Shown here: positions 17,649 to 27,144 of the stretch, one piece after another
Position numbering within the stretch: position 1 is the stretch's first letter
How the letters are laid out: every line of letters starts with the position of its first letter
Assembly: GCF_022808695.1 (NCBI RefSeq)
Contig: NZ_JAKZKW010000003.1
Span: forward strand, 1-64,000
Origin: Fundidesulfovibrio soli
GTDB lineage: Bacteria; Desulfobacterota; Desulfovibrionia; Desulfovibrionales; Desulfovibrionaceae
DNA: 64,000 nt
Direction of reading: 5' to 3'
Position numbers and translations under genes: made by a program
The notes under the pieces: model-generated
Told to the model about the DNA's origin: nothing
What the model saw: only the letters and a program-made list of their open reading frames with translations
The model's database searches: none

Positions 17649-19256
17649 TCAGAAGCCGGGGGCCAGGCGGCCTGCGGGGGCCTTGGCCGGGTCTTCGTAT
17701 TTCTCGGGAGCGGTATTGAGCATGGAGCCCCAGTAGGTGCGGGCCTTCATCTCCCCGGCGACATCCGCCGGGACGGGCTCGGGCCGCTCTTCCCAGCCGC
17801 CGCCCAGGCCCCGGTACAGGCCCACCATGCCCAGCACGATGTTGCCCTGGGCGCTGGCCAGGGCGTCCTGCTGGGTGAGCTGGTTCTGCTGGGCCACGAT
17901 GACGGTGGTGTAGTCGGTCTTGCCTTCCTTGTACTGGATGAAGGCCAGGTCAGCCCCGCGCGTGGCGGCATCGGCCGCGCGGGCCAGGTCCGCGGTCTGA
18001 GCGCGGGTGAACTGGTAGTCCGCAAGGGAGTCCTCCACCTGCTTGAGGGCCGTGAGCACGGTGTTGCGGTAATTGAGCAGCGCCGCCTCGAACCTGGCGT
18101 CCTGCACGCGCACGTTGTTTACGATGCGCCCGTAGTTGAACAGGTTCCAGGTGACCGAGGGGCCGAACCCGGCCGTGAGGCTGCGGGCGGAGAAGATGTC
18201 CGCCAGGTTGAAGGCCCCCATGTTGGAGGAGAGCCACCCGATGTTGCCCGTGAGCGAGAAGGAGGGGAACAGGTCCGCCTTGGCCACGCCGATGTTGGCG
18301 CACTGGGCGGCGGCCAGGTACTCGGCCTGGCGCACGTCCGGGCGTCGGCGCAGCAGGTCCGCCGGGATGCCCACCCCGATCTGCTCCGGGCACTCGGGGA
18401 TGCGCGAGGGGCCTTCCAGCAGGGGGGCGATCTCCTTCGGGGTCATGCCCAGGAGCAGGGCCAGGGCGTGGCGGGCCTTGTGAACCGAGGAAGTCAGCAC
18501 CGGGATGGTAGCCTCGGTGGAGGAGAGCAGGGTCAGGGCCTGCATCACGTCGCGCTCGGAGGTGGCGCCCAGGCGGAAGCGGATATCCGCGATGTTCCAG
18601 CCTTCCTTCTGCAGGACCACGTTGTTCTTGGCTATGCGCAGGCGCTCCTCGCTGACGCGCAGCAGCACGTAAGTGCTGGCAACGTCGGAGCCGAGGCTGA
18701 CCAGGACGTTGTCGTAGTCGGCCACGGAGGCGGCCAGGCTGGCGTCGGCGGATTCGATGGCCCGGCGGAACTTGCCCCAGAAGTCTAGCTCCCAGGCGGC
18801 CTGGAACCCGGCCGAATCCTGCCAGTAGCTGAACTGGCCCTTGCCGTCGTTGGGGGGCTGGGCGGAGCCGGGGGCGCGGCGGCTGGGCTGGTTGTAGGTG
18901 AGGGCTCCCACGCCCTGCTGGGTCTGCGGGTAGATGTTGCCCACCGCGATGCCCAGCTGGGCCCTGGCCTCCAGGATGCGCACGCCCGCGATGTGCAGGG
19001 TCAGGTTCTGCTTGCGGGCGGTGGCCACCAGGTTGTCCAGCACGGGGTCGTTCAGGCTCTTCCACCAGTCCTCGGCGGGGGGGATGTCGGGCCGTGTCTT
19101 GGCGTAGTCCGACTCCATCCAGGACTTGGGCGAGGCTGTCTCAGGCTTCTTGAAGTCCGGCCCCACCTTCATGCATCCCGCCGTCGACAGCGCAAGGATG
19201 CAGAGCAGCAGGCAAAGTCGCGGCCAGGATATGCGTCCAGGGAGGCTCGTCGGCAT
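17649..19256 (-). CDS. Outer-membrane efflux channel, NodT/OprM family lipoprotein
   Basis: 535-residue TolC-like channel. The signal peptide ends in ALSTAGC, a plausible lipoprotein site. The family opening motif KVGPDFKKPE follows, then two repeated helical-barrel halves (AWELDFWGKFRRAIESADASL and PSVTWNLFNYGRIVNNVRVQD are the typical landmarks). First gene of the efflux operon. Its start lies 165 nt from the divergent lytR-like gene, and the promoter must be in that gap. The C-terminal tail after about residue 480 is longer than in OprM. Confidence 0.94.
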   Translation of the reverse strand: MPTSLPGRISWPRLCLLLCILALSTAGCMKVGPDFKKPETASPKSWMESDYAKTRPDIPPAEDWWKSLNDPVLDNLVATARKQNLTLHIAGVRILEARAQLGIAVGNIYPQTQQGVGALTYNQPSRRAPGSAQPPNDGKGQFSYWQDSAGFQAAWELDFWGKFRRAIESADASLAASVADYDNVLVSLGSDVASTYVLLRVSEERLRIAKNNVVLQKEGWNIADIRFRLGATSERDVMQALTLLSSTEATIPVLTSSVHKARHALALLLGMTPKEIAPLLEGPSRIPECPEQIGVGIPADLLRRRPDVRQAEYLAAAQCANIGVAKADLFPSFSLTGNIGWLSSNMGAFNLADIFSARSLTAGFGPSVTWNLFNYGRIVNNVRVQDARFEAALLNYRNTVLTALKQVEDSLADYQFTRAQTADLARAADAATRGADLAFIQYKEGKTDYTTVIVAQQNQLTQQDALASAQGNIVLGMVGLYRGLGGGWEERPEPVPADVAGEMKARTYWGSMLNTAPEKYEDPAKAPAGRLAPGF

Positions 19257-19421
19257 TGAAAACCCCGTGACTGATTGGAAACGTTGTGCATTTAGACAAT
19301 AGAAACCTACGGATTGGCAATAGGAAATAAATACCGCCCGGCAAGGTTCCTGTTCCTGGCATCCCTGTTGCGGGCTTTACAAGCGCGGGGCCCGGCATTA
19401 ACCGGGGGGCAACTGGAGCGC

Positions 19422-20195
19422 ATGATGACCATCCGAGCCCTGATAGTGGACGACGAGGCCCCGGCCCGCGACGAACTGGCCTACCTGCTGGAGGCGCACC
19501 CCGACGTGGCCGCCCTCCAGGCCGCCTCCGCCGAGGAGGCCCTCTCCGTCATCGCGCGGGGGCTGGCGGACGTCGTCTTCCAGGACATCCACATGCCCGG
19601 GCAGGACGGCTTCCACGTGCTCTCCCACTCCAAGGAGTTCGACTCCCCGCCGCTGTTCGTTTTCGTCACCGCCTACGACCAGCACGCCATCCGGGCCTTC
19701 GAGGAGAACGCCACCGACTACCTGCTCAAGCCCGTCTCGCCCGACAGGCTGGCCAAAAGCCTGGACCGGGTGCGAGCCGCCCTGGCCGCCAGGGAGGCCC
19801 AGCCCCTGCACCAGGCCGTCGAGCGCCTGCTCTCCTGCGTGGGGCCGGGCAAGCCGCTGCCCAAGCTGGCCGTGGAGCAGGGCGGGCGCATCAGGCTCAT
19901 CGCGCTCGCGCAGGTGGCCTTCATCGAGGCGGAGGAGAAGCGCCTGGTGGCCGCCACGGCCCTCGGCAAGCTGGCCTGCCACGGCATGTCCACCCTGGCC
20001 AAGGCCTGCGAGCGCCTGGCGGGCCTGAGCTTCTTCCAGGCCAACCGCGCCCAGCTCATCAACCTGGAGCATGTGGCCGAGTTCTCCCCCTGGTTCGGGG
20101 GCAAGTACCATGTGGTCATGGCCGACAGCGAACGCACGGAGATCGTGGTCAGCCGCAACAGGGTCCGCGAATTCAAGACGAGGCTCGGGATATGA
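19422..20195 (+). CDS. LytTR-family response regulator (LytR/BtsR-like)
   Basis: 257 residues. Receiver domain 1-120 with phospho-acceptor D55 (QDIHMPG) and conserved K in LLKPVSPDRL. The C-terminal LytTR DNA-binding domain runs from about 155 to 257 (IALAQVAFIEAEEKRLVAAT... FFQANRAQLINLEHVAEF). Start chosen at the ATG following GGAG; a second ATG follows directly. Its last codon overlaps the sensor kinase start (ATGA). In enterobacteria, LytTR/LytS-type pairs such as BtsR/BtsS and YpdB/YpdA respond to pyruvate and control BtsT/CstA or YhjX transporters, matching the two cstA-like genes immediately downstream. Confidence 0.92.
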   Translation: MMTIRALIVDDEAPARDELAYLLEAHPDVAALQAASAEEALSVIARGLADVVFQDIHMPGQDGFHVLSHSKEFDSPPLFVFVTAYDQHAIRAFEENATDYLLKPVSPDRLAKSLDRVRAALAAREAQPLHQAVERLLSCVGPGKPLPKLAVEQGGRIRLIALAQVAFIEAEEKRLVAATALGKLACHGMSTLAKACERLAGLSFFQANRAQLINLEHVAEFSPWFGGKYHVVMADSERTEIVVSRNRVREFKTRLGI

Positions 20196-21907
20196 CCGAT
20201 CTGCTCAACCCACAGGTGCCCGAACTTTTTTTGAACCTCTCCCAGCGCTTCGGACTGCTGCTGGCGGGCGGGTTCGCCATCATGACCGTCACCTCCCTGG
20301 ACAAGCTCGGCCCCCGGCGCGACAGGCCCCTGTGGGCCACCGTGCTCCTGGTGGTGCTCTTCGGCCTGTTCGGGGTGCTGGGCACCTATACGGGCAACGC
20401 GGTGTTCAAGTCCTTCGCGAACCTGCGGGCCATGGTGGTGGTCACGGCCGGGCTCTTCGGCGGGCCGGGCGTGGGCATCGGCGTGGGCTTCATCGCCGGG
20501 GCGCACCGCTACCTCATCGATATCGGCGGCTTCTCCGCGCTGCCCTGCGGCCTGGCCACCCTGCTGGAGGGCACCGCGGCCGGGTTCATCGCCCGGCGCA
20601 ACCCCGGCAACAGCCTGGACTGGCAGATGGCCATGGGCATCTGCCTGGCGGGCGAGACCCTGCACATGGGCCTGGTGCTGCTCTTTTCGCAGCCCTTCGT
20701 GGAGGCCGTGGCCCTGGTGCAGGTGATCGCCCTGCCCATGATCGTGTTCAACTCCCTGGGCGCGGCCCTGTTCGTCAAGGCGCTGGACCTGCAGATGCGC
20801 TTCAAGCAGGCCCGCGACCGCGACCTGGCCCGCCAGATCCTCTCCATCGCCAACCAGACCGTGGGCCACCTGCGGGGCGGCTTGAACCCGGCTTCGGCCC
20901 AGGCCACGGCGGCCATCATCATGAACGAGGCCCAGGTGGCGGCGGTGGCCCTGACCTCCAACAACACCATCCTGGCCCACGTGGGCGAGGCGGAGGACCA
21001 CCACGTCAGCGGCGGGCAGGTGCTCACCCAGGCCACCCAGCGCGTGGTGGACACGGGCGAGCCCCTCTTCGTGCACGACCGCCAGAGCATCGCCTGCTCA
21101 AGCGAAGGCTGCCCGCTCACCGAGGCCATCATCGTGCCCCTGCGCAAGGGCAGCCGGATCATGGGCTGCCTCAAGCTCTACGGCACGCGCCGCTCCCCCC
21201 TGGACGAGACCCTCTTCGAGCTGGCCAAGGGGCTGGCGGACCTGTTCTCCACCCAGCTGGAGCTGGAGGACATCGGCATCAAGAACCAGCTGCTGGCCCA
21301 CGCCGAAATCAGGCGGCTCCAGGCCCAGATCAACCCGCACTTCCTGTTCAACTCGCTCAACACCATCGCCAGCTTCTGCCGCACCGCGCCCGCGCAGGCC
21401 CGCGAGCTGCTGCTGGACCTCTCCCGCTACATGCGCCGCAACCTGGACTCCAGCCGGGGCCTGATCCCCCTCTCGGAGGAGATCGAGCAGACCAGGGCCT
21501 ACCTGGCCATCGAGCAGGCCCGCTTCGGGACCCGCGTGAAGACCGAGATCGACCTCGGGCCGGGCGCCGCCGAGTGCCTGGTGCCCCCGCTGCTCATCCA
21601 GCCCCTGGTGGAGAACGCCGTGCGCCACGGCATCCTGGCCAAGCCCGAGGGCGGGCTGGTGCGCCTGACCGCCTGGCGCGAGGACGGGCACCTTCTGGTG
21701 GAGGTGCACGACGACGGCGCGGGCATGGACGGCGTGGCCGTGCAGGCCATCGTGCGCAGCGCCTCCTCCGAGTCGCTCACCGACGGCATCGGGGCGCGCA
21801 ACTCCAACCAGCGCCTCATGCAGCTCTACGGGCCGGACTACGGCCTGCTCGTGGACAGCGCCCCGGACAGGGGCACCTCCATCTCGCTTCGCATCCCGCA
21901 GCAGTAG
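20192..21907 (+). CDS. LytS-family sensor histidine kinase
   Basis: 571-residue membrane kinase. The N-terminal 5TM-Lyt sensor has five to six TM helices (about 20-210, including NLRAMVVVTAGLFGGPGVG), followed by a GAF-like domain (about 215-345). The His_kinase domain carries phospho-accepting H in INPHFLFNSLNTIASF, and a HATPase follows (PLLIQPLVENAVRHGI, then DDGAGMDG and GTSISLRIP). It phosphorylates the overlapping LytTR regulator. The architecture is that of LytS/YpdA/BtsS; extracellular pyruvate is the likely but unproven stimulus. Confidence 0.93.
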   Translation: MTDLLNPQVPELFLNLSQRFGLLLAGGFAIMTVTSLDKLGPRRDRPLWATVLLVVLFGLFGVLGTYTGNAVFKSFANLRAMVVVTAGLFGGPGVGIGVGFIAGAHRYLIDIGGFSALPCGLATLLEGTAAGFIARRNPGNSLDWQMAMGICLAGETLHMGLVLLFSQPFVEAVALVQVIALPMIVFNSLGAALFVKALDLQMRFKQARDRDLARQILSIANQTVGHLRGGLNPASAQATAAIIMNEAQVAAVALTSNNTILAHVGEAEDHHVSGGQVLTQATQRVVDTGEPLFVHDRQSIACSSEGCPLTEAIIVPLRKGSRIMGCLKLYGTRRSPLDETLFELAKGLADLFSTQLELEDIGIKNQLLAHAEIRRLQAQINPHFLFNSLNTIASFCRTAPAQARELLLDLSRYMRRNLDSSRGLIPLSEEIEQTRAYLAIEQARFGTRVKTEIDLGPGAAECLVPPLLIQPLVENAVRHGILAKPEGGLVRLTAWREDGHLLVEVHDDGAGMDGVAVQAIVRSASSESLTDGIGARNSNQRLMQLYGPDYGLLVDSAPDRGTSISLRIPQQ

Positions 21908-21913
21908 CCTTTC

Positions 21914-21947
21914 GGGGCCTTTCCGGGCCACCCGGGGAGGCCCCTTT
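21914..21947 (+). terminator. Hairpin after the lytRS pair
   Basis: GGGGCCT/AGGCCCC (21914-21920 with 21938-21944) encloses a second CCGGG/CCCGG stem and is followed by TTT only. It is a weak terminator or attenuator separating lytRS from cstA1. Confidence 0.55.
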
Positions 21948-22060
21948 CAGACCCTCCTTCCTCCGCTTCAGCCCCCAAAACGTGCCTTTCGCGCCAGGTG
22001 CGTTGCAATCTTTCATGGAGGGGGCGTAGGCCGGGCTCAACATCTCGGAGGAGGAAAGTA

Positions 22061-23872
22061 ATGAACGCGTTGACTCTGGTATTCGCGGCTTTGTGCGTGT
22101 TCGCCATCGCCTACCGTTTTTACGGTTTGTTCATCGCCAGGAAGGTGCTGGGCGTGAACGAGGCGCGGCTGACGCCCGCGATCAAGATGGCCGACGGCGT
22201 GGACTACGTTGAAACCAACAAATACATCCTGTTCGGGCACCATTTCGCGGCAATCGCCGCGGCCGGGCCGCTGCTCGGGCCCGTGCTCGCCGCCCAGTTC
22301 GGCTACGCGCCGGGCGCGCTCTGGATCCTCATCGGCTGCGTGCTGGCCGGCGCCGTGCACGACCTGGTGGTGCTGTTCGCCTCGGTGCGCCACAAGGGCC
22401 AGAGCCTGGCCTACATCGCCACCCAGGAAGTGGACAAGTTCACCGGCGGCGTGGCCTCCTTCGCGGTGCTCTTCATCCTGATCCTGACCCTGGCCGGCCT
22501 GTCCATCGCCTGCGTCAACGCGATGTTCCACAGCCCCTGGGCCACCTTCACCGTGTTCGCCACCATCCCCATCGCCATCCTCATGGGCCTGTACCTGCAG
22601 TTCTGGCGTCCCGGCGACGTCACCGGCGCGTCAGTGATGGGCGTGGCCATGCTGGTGGCGGCGGTCATCGGCGGGCACTGGATCGCCGAGCACGAGACCC
22701 TGAAGCACGTGTTCAACCTGTCCAAGCCCGCGCTGTCCCTGGCCGTGCCCATCTACGGCATCGCGGCCTCCATCCTGCCGGTGTGGCTGCTGCTGTGCCC
22801 GCGCGACTACCTCTCCACCTATCTGAAGATCGGCACCATCGCCATGCTGGCCATCGGCATCTTCTGGGTCATGCCCGACCTCAAGATGCCCGCCATGACC
22901 CAGTTCATGGGCGGCGGCGGCCCCATCATCCCCGGCGCGGCGTTCCCGTTCCTGTTCATCACCATCGCCTGCGGCGCCATCTCCGGCTTCCACGCCATCA
23001 TCGCCACCGGCACCACGCCCAAGATGCTCGACTCCGAGCGCAACCTGCTCTTCGTGGGCTACGGCGCCATGCTGACCGAGGGCTTCGTGGCCATGATGGC
23101 CCTGGTGGCCGCCTGCGTCATGTTCCCGGCCGACTACTTCGCCATCAACTCCGCCCCGGCGGCCTTCGCCAAGCTGAACATGCAGGTGGTTGACCTGCCC
23201 TTCCTGTCCCAGGCCGTGAGCGAAGAGCTGGTGGGCCGCACCGGCGGCGCGGTCTCCCTGGCGGTGGGCATGGCCGAGATCTTCCGCCGCATCCCCTTCA
23301 TGGATACCATGATGGGCTACTGGTACCACTTCGCCATCATGTTCGAGGCCGTGTTCATCCTGACCGCCATCGACGCCGGCACCCGCGTGGGCCGTTTCTT
23401 CCTGCAGGAAATGATCGGCAACTTCGTGCCCAGGTTCAACGACAAGCGCTGGTGGCCGGGCGTGTGCATCACCTCCGTGCTGTTCACCAGCACCTGGGGC
23501 TACCTGCTGTACACCGGCGACATCGCCACCATCTGGCCGCTGTTCGGCATGTCCAACCAGTTGCTGGCGGCCGTGGGCCTGATCATCGGCACCACCATGA
23601 TCATCCGCATGAACAAGGGCAAGCTGGCCCTGATCACCGCCGTGCCCGGCCTGTCCCTGGTGGGCGTGACGGTCTGGGCGGGCTACCTGCAGATCGTGAA
23701 CACCTACCTGCCCAAGGGACTCTACCTGCTGGCCACGCTGGCCGTGACCGTCCTCGTGATGATGACCGTGGTCATCATCGGCGCGGTGAGGCGCTGGATC
23801 GCACTGAACAAGATCAACAAGACGGTCAACGACCCCTACGGCGAACCCGTGCTGGAAGTCGTGCCCGAGTAG
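22061..23872 (+). CDS. CstA/BtsT family transporter, paralogue 1 (probable pyruvate symporter)
   Basis: 603-residue polytopic membrane protein, probably sixteen or more TM helices. Family hallmarks are DGVDYVETNKYILFGHHFAAIAAAGP, FGYAPGALWILIG, VRHKGQSLAYI, GGGGPIIPGAAFPFLFITIACGAISGFH and IWPLFGMSNQLLAA. E. coli members CstA and BtsT import pyruvate (and have been linked to peptides) with protons. Start fixed by GGAGGAGGAAAG just upstream and the conserved MNALTLVF opening. It follows lytRS by 153 nt and is probably their target. It is shorter at the C-terminus than E. coli CstA, as in many anaerobes. Confidence 0.93.
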   Translation: MNALTLVFAALCVFAIAYRFYGLFIARKVLGVNEARLTPAIKMADGVDYVETNKYILFGHHFAAIAAAGPLLGPVLAAQFGYAPGALWILIGCVLAGAVHDLVVLFASVRHKGQSLAYIATQEVDKFTGGVASFAVLFILILTLAGLSIACVNAMFHSPWATFTVFATIPIAILMGLYLQFWRPGDVTGASVMGVAMLVAAVIGGHWIAEHETLKHVFNLSKPALSLAVPIYGIAASILPVWLLLCPRDYLSTYLKIGTIAMLAIGIFWVMPDLKMPAMTQFMGGGGPIIPGAAFPFLFITIACGAISGFHAIIATGTTPKMLDSERNLLFVGYGAMLTEGFVAMMALVAACVMFPADYFAINSAPAAFAKLNMQVVDLPFLSQAVSEELVGRTGGAVSLAVGMAEIFRRIPFMDTMMGYWYHFAIMFEAVFILTAIDAGTRVGRFFLQEMIGNFVPRFNDKRWWPGVCITSVLFTSTWGYLLYTGDIATIWPLFGMSNQLLAAVGLIIGTTMIIRMNKGKLALITAVPGLSLVGVTVWAGYLQIVNTYLPKGLYLLATLAVTVLVMMTVVIIGAVRRWIALNKINKTVNDPYGEPVLEVVPE

Positions 23873-23885
23873 CCGAAGCTCCATC

Positions 23886-23956
23886 GCTCCCCGCCGTGCG
23901 GGGAGCTCCTCCTCGAACGAAGGCCGCCGGACCGCCCCGGCGGCCTTCCTGTTTTT
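23886..23956 (+). terminator. Double-hairpin terminator after cstA paralogue 1
   Basis: A first 9-bp hairpin GCTCCCCGC/GCGGGGAGC (23886-23894 with 23898-23906) is followed by an 11-bp hairpin AAGGCCGCCGG/CCGGCGGCCTT (23920-23930 with 23937-23947) and CCTGTTTTTC. It separates the two paralogues into different transcripts, or attenuates the second. Confidence 0.85.
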
Positions 23957-24043
23957 CAGAGCCGGCCGCCGGTGAAAGGTGTTGTGTTCTTCCAAGCAGT
24001 TATGGCAGGAAGAAGCATCGCCAACCTAGGAGGAGGGGACCAC

Positions 24044-25855
24044 ATGAATGCATTGACGCTGGTGTTCGCGGCTCTGTGCCTTTTCGCCATTGCCTATCGC
24101 TTTTATGGCCTTTTTCTCACCAAGACGGTTTTGGGCGTGAATGAGACGAGGCTCACCCCGGCCATCAAGCAGGCCGACGGGGTGGATTACGTGGAAACCA
24201 ACAAATTCGTGCTCTTCGGCCACCACTTCGCGGCCATCGCAGCCGCCGGCCCGCTGCTCGGGCCCGTGCTCGCGGCCCAGTTCGGCTATGCGCCGGGCGC
24301 GCTGTGGATCCTCATCGGCTGCGTGGTCGCCGGCGCCGTGCACGACACGGTGGTGCTCTTCGCCTCCGTGCGCCACAAGGGCCAGAGCCTGGCCTACATC
24401 GCCACCCAGGAGGTGGACAAACTCACCGGCGGCGTGGCCTCCGTGGCGGTGCTCTTCATCCTGGTGCTGACCCTGGCGGGGCTCTCCATCGCCGTGGTCA
24501 ACGCCATGTTCCACAGCCCCTGGGGCACCTTCACCGTGTTCGCCACCATCCCCATCGCGCTGCTCATGGGCGTGTACCTGCACGTCTGGCGCCACGGCGA
24601 CGTGGCCGGAGCCTCCCTCATGGGCCTGGTGCTCCTGGTGCTGGCCATCCTGGCCGGGCCTTACGTGGTGGCGAGCCCCACGCTCTCCAGCTGGTTCACC
24701 ATGAGCAAGAACAGCATCGCCGTGAGCATCCCCATCTACGGGTTCGTTGCCTCGGTGCTGCCGGTCTGGCTGCTGCTGTGCCCGCGCGACTACCTCTCCA
24801 CCTATTTGAAGATCGGCACCATCGCCATGCTGGCCATCGGCATCTTCTGGGTGCGCCCCGACCTGCAGATGGAGGCCTTCACCAAGTTCACCGGCGGCGG
24901 CGGCCCGATCATCCCCGGCGCGGTGTTCCCCTTCCTGTTCATCACCATCGCCTGCGGGGCCATCTCCGGCTTCCACGCCATCATCGGCTCGGGCACCACG
25001 CCCAAGATGCTCGACAACGAGCGCAACATCCTGTTCGTGGGCTACGGCGCCATGCTCACCGAGGGCTTCGTGGCCATCATGGCCCTCATCGCGGCCTGCG
25101 TGATGATTCCGGGCGACTACTTCGCCATCAACACCACCCAGGCGGCCTTCGCCAAGCTGGGCATGACCACCACCCACCTGCCCGAACTCTCCACCGCGGT
25201 GGGCGAGACCCTGGCCGGGCGGCCCGGCGGCGCGGTGTCCCTGGCGGTGGGCATGGCCTACATCTTCTCCTCCATCCCCTTCATGAAGGGGCTCATGGGC
25301 TACTGGTACCATTTCGCCATCATGTTCGAGGCCGTGTTCATCCTGACGGCAGTCGACACCGGCACCCGCGTGGGCCGCTTCTTCCTGCAGGAGATGATCG
25401 GCACCTTCGTGCCCAAGTTCCAGGAGAAGCGCTGGGTGCCCGGCATCGTCATCACCAGCGCGCTGTTCACCTTCTCCTGGGGGTATCTGGTCTACACCGG
25501 CGACATCTCCACCATCTGGCCGTTGTTCGGCATGTCCAACCAGCTGCTGGCGGCGGTGGGCCTGATCATCGGCTCGGTGATGATCATCCGCATGGGCAAG
25601 GCGAAATACGTGTGGATGACCGTGGTGCCGGGCTTCGCCCTGGTCTGCATGACCATGTGGGCGGGCTACCTGAACGTGACCGCCAACTTCCTGCCCAAGA
25701 ACCTCTACCTGCTGGCGACCCTGGCCATCATCGTCATGGTGCTCATGGCCTTCGTGATCGTGGGCGCGGTGCGGCGCTGCATGCACCTGATGAAGATCCA
25801 CAAGACCGTTCCGGACCCCTACGGCGAGCCGGTGTTGGAAGTGGTGCCCGAGTAG
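24044..25855 (+). CDS. CstA/BtsT family transporter, paralogue 2
   Basis: 603 residues, same length and same landmarks as paralogue 1, with the identical opening MNALTLVFAALC and closing DPYGEPVLEVVPE. Differences concentrate in the middle loops and some TM segments (for example MSKNSIAVSIPIYGFVASVLP against LSKPALSLAVPIYGIAASILP). A strong AGGAGGAGGGG RBS sets the start. The pair looks like a tandem duplication that has diverged, perhaps giving two affinities or substrates under one LytRS system. It has its own terminator. Confidence 0.93.
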   Translation: MNALTLVFAALCLFAIAYRFYGLFLTKTVLGVNETRLTPAIKQADGVDYVETNKFVLFGHHFAAIAAAGPLLGPVLAAQFGYAPGALWILIGCVVAGAVHDTVVLFASVRHKGQSLAYIATQEVDKLTGGVASVAVLFILVLTLAGLSIAVVNAMFHSPWGTFTVFATIPIALLMGVYLHVWRHGDVAGASLMGLVLLVLAILAGPYVVASPTLSSWFTMSKNSIAVSIPIYGFVASVLPVWLLLCPRDYLSTYLKIGTIAMLAIGIFWVRPDLQMEAFTKFTGGGGPIIPGAVFPFLFITIACGAISGFHAIIGSGTTPKMLDNERNILFVGYGAMLTEGFVAIMALIAACVMIPGDYFAINTTQAAFAKLGMTTTHLPELSTAVGETLAGRPGGAVSLAVGMAYIFSSIPFMKGLMGYWYHFAIMFEAVFILTAVDTGTRVGRFFLQEMIGTFVPKFQEKRWVPGIVITSALFTFSWGYLVYTGDISTIWPLFGMSNQLLAAVGLIIGSVMIIRMGKAKYVWMTVVPGFALVCMTMWAGYLNVTANFLPKNLYLLATLAIIVMVLMAFVIVGAVRRCMHLMKIHKTVPDPYGEPVLEVVPE

Positions 25856-25877
25856 CGGGCGTCGCGACGAAATGAAG

Positions 25878-25910
25878 AAGGCCGCCGGACGAGAGTCCGG
25901 CGGCCTTTTT
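25878..25910 (+). terminator. Terminator after cstA paralogue 2
   Basis: 13-bp perfect stem AAGGCCGCCGGAC/GTCCGGCGGCCTT (25878-25890 with 25895-25907, loop gaga), followed by TTTTTGG. Strong. Confidence 0.95.
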
Positions 25911-26168
25911 GGTTTGTTGGCCTATGCAGTTGGAGACCGCCATGGGGCGGCGCGAGTGTGCGCTTGCGGTTTACAAGTCGGCGTGTTATCGCGTTTGCCG
26001 AATGAAATATTATGCATTGGATGTATTTTATCCGCTGACTGACGCGTGGGTGGGCAGTGTGAAAACTCGCGACCCCGAGCAGGAACGGGCGCTTTGGAAA
26101 CCCGGCGGGTCTCACTCATGATTTGGAACGGGGAGGGCGTGCATGAGGGCGAAAGCAGGAGATACCTC
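25911..26168. other. AT-richer spacer at the start of an accessory patch
   Basis: Between the cstA2 terminator and the secreted-protein gene the composition drops clearly (for example near 26000-26035, ATGAAATATTATGCATTGG). No gene with RBS support is seen; the in-frame ATG at 26118 has no RBS and is not favoured as the start of the next gene. Confidence 0.5.
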
Positions 26169-27062
26169 TTGTTCAGAAATCTAGCATTCGCCTTAACGCT
26201 GATGGCAAGTTTGTCCTGCGTGCAAGCAAACGCAGCGGAAACTGTCCAGAATGCAACCACGGCTCGCTTTGAGAAGAACGAGCCTTTCTCAGTCCATACA
26301 GCGATGCGTGTGATCTACGGGCAGACGGACGAAAACGATGCCTCCTTCTTCAAACCGGAGTTCAAGCCCAGAGGACCATACGAAATCCCGGAAGAGCTCA
26401 TCGGGACGATGCTTGTGGCATCACCTGTCGCATACAAAGAGTTGGAGGAGTCCGGCACAAAAAAAGTGTACATGGTCACCAGCGCAATACCCGCAGAGGG
26501 TAAGTTCTTCTGCCGCATCTGCTACCCGGTGTTGGGATTGTTCGTGTTTGAACACCGCGATGGGCGATGGGGATTGACAGTGTATGACAAGGATCTTGTC
26601 ATACTTGGAGGATACGGATCTTCGCCGGAGGTTGCGTTCGTGCAGATTGGCCCTTCGCGTTGGGCCGTTGCATTCACAAAGTCTGATGCGCACCTTGGGC
26701 ACAATTACTTTTGGGTCGTGCTCTACGCCGTTGAAGGCGGAGCCATCTCCGAGGTGTTCGAGGGGTTGACTTTCGACGAATACGACGGCGACGAAACGGA
26801 CTGCACGTTTGGCCCAAGCTACAGGTATGATGTTGATTTGTTCACGGTACACTCCTCAGGGGACTATTACGGCATCAAATCCGCGACGAAGGGAACCATC
26901 CCGCAGGGGGCCAACGCCTGCTTGCCAAGTGTAGCTGTCTCGAAGGAGGAGTACTTCCAGTACGACACGAAGTTGAGGAAGTATGTTCCAGCCCAGATGA
27001 CCGAGGAGATCGGGCCGGTCGTCCCGCTTGGGGAGCACAAGCGGGAGAAGGGCGGCGGGTGA
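26169..27062 (+). CDS. Secreted protein of unknown function, low-GC, TTG start
   Basis: Starting at TTG 26169, with AGGAGA six nt upstream, the protein has 297 residues and a textbook signal peptide (FRNLAFALTLMASLSCVQANAA), which the ATG at 26118 would bury behind 17 charged residues. The mature part is mixed alpha/beta with two cysteines close together (FFCRICYP) and aromatic-rich strands, and lacks a recognisable domain. Base composition is about 50-55% GC by eye, with rare codons for this chromosome, unlike its neighbours. It is next to a toxin-antitoxin locus. Likely horizontally acquired. Function unknown. Confidence 0.7.
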   Translation: MFRNLAFALTLMASLSCVQANAAETVQNATTARFEKNEPFSVHTAMRVIYGQTDENDASFFKPEFKPRGPYEIPEELIGTMLVASPVAYKELEESGTKKVYMVTSAIPAEGKFFCRICYPVLGLFVFEHRDGRWGLTVYDKDLVILGGYGSSPEVAFVQIGPSRWAVAFTKSDAHLGHNYFWVVLYAVEGGAISEVFEGLTFDEYDGDETDCTFGPSYRYDVDLFTVHSSGDYYGIKSATKGTIPQGANACLPSVAVSKEEYFQYDTKLRKYVPAQMTEEIGPVVPLGEHKREKGGG

Positions 27063-27090
27063 TGACACGCCTTGAATGCCAGCCAAAAGG

Positions 27091-27124
27091 CCGCCGGACT
27101 CACGTCCGGCGGCTTTTGCGTTTT
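27091..27124. terminator. Bidirectional terminator between convergent genes
   Basis: 10-bp stem GCCGCCGGAC/GTCCGGCGGC (27091-27100 with 27105-27114), followed by TTTTGCGTTTTT on the plus strand and preceded by AAAAGG, so CCTTTT follows on the minus strand. Serves the secreted-protein gene (+) and the GNAT toxin gene (-). Confidence 0.85.
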
Positions 27125-27144
27125 TATTGGACGGCGCTTGGCGG

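Noticed and set aside
26046-26168. N-terminal extension of the low-GC secreted protein (ATG 26118 or earlier)
   Set aside because: No RBS, and the extension would place charged residues ahead of an otherwise ideal signal peptide beginning at TTG 26169.
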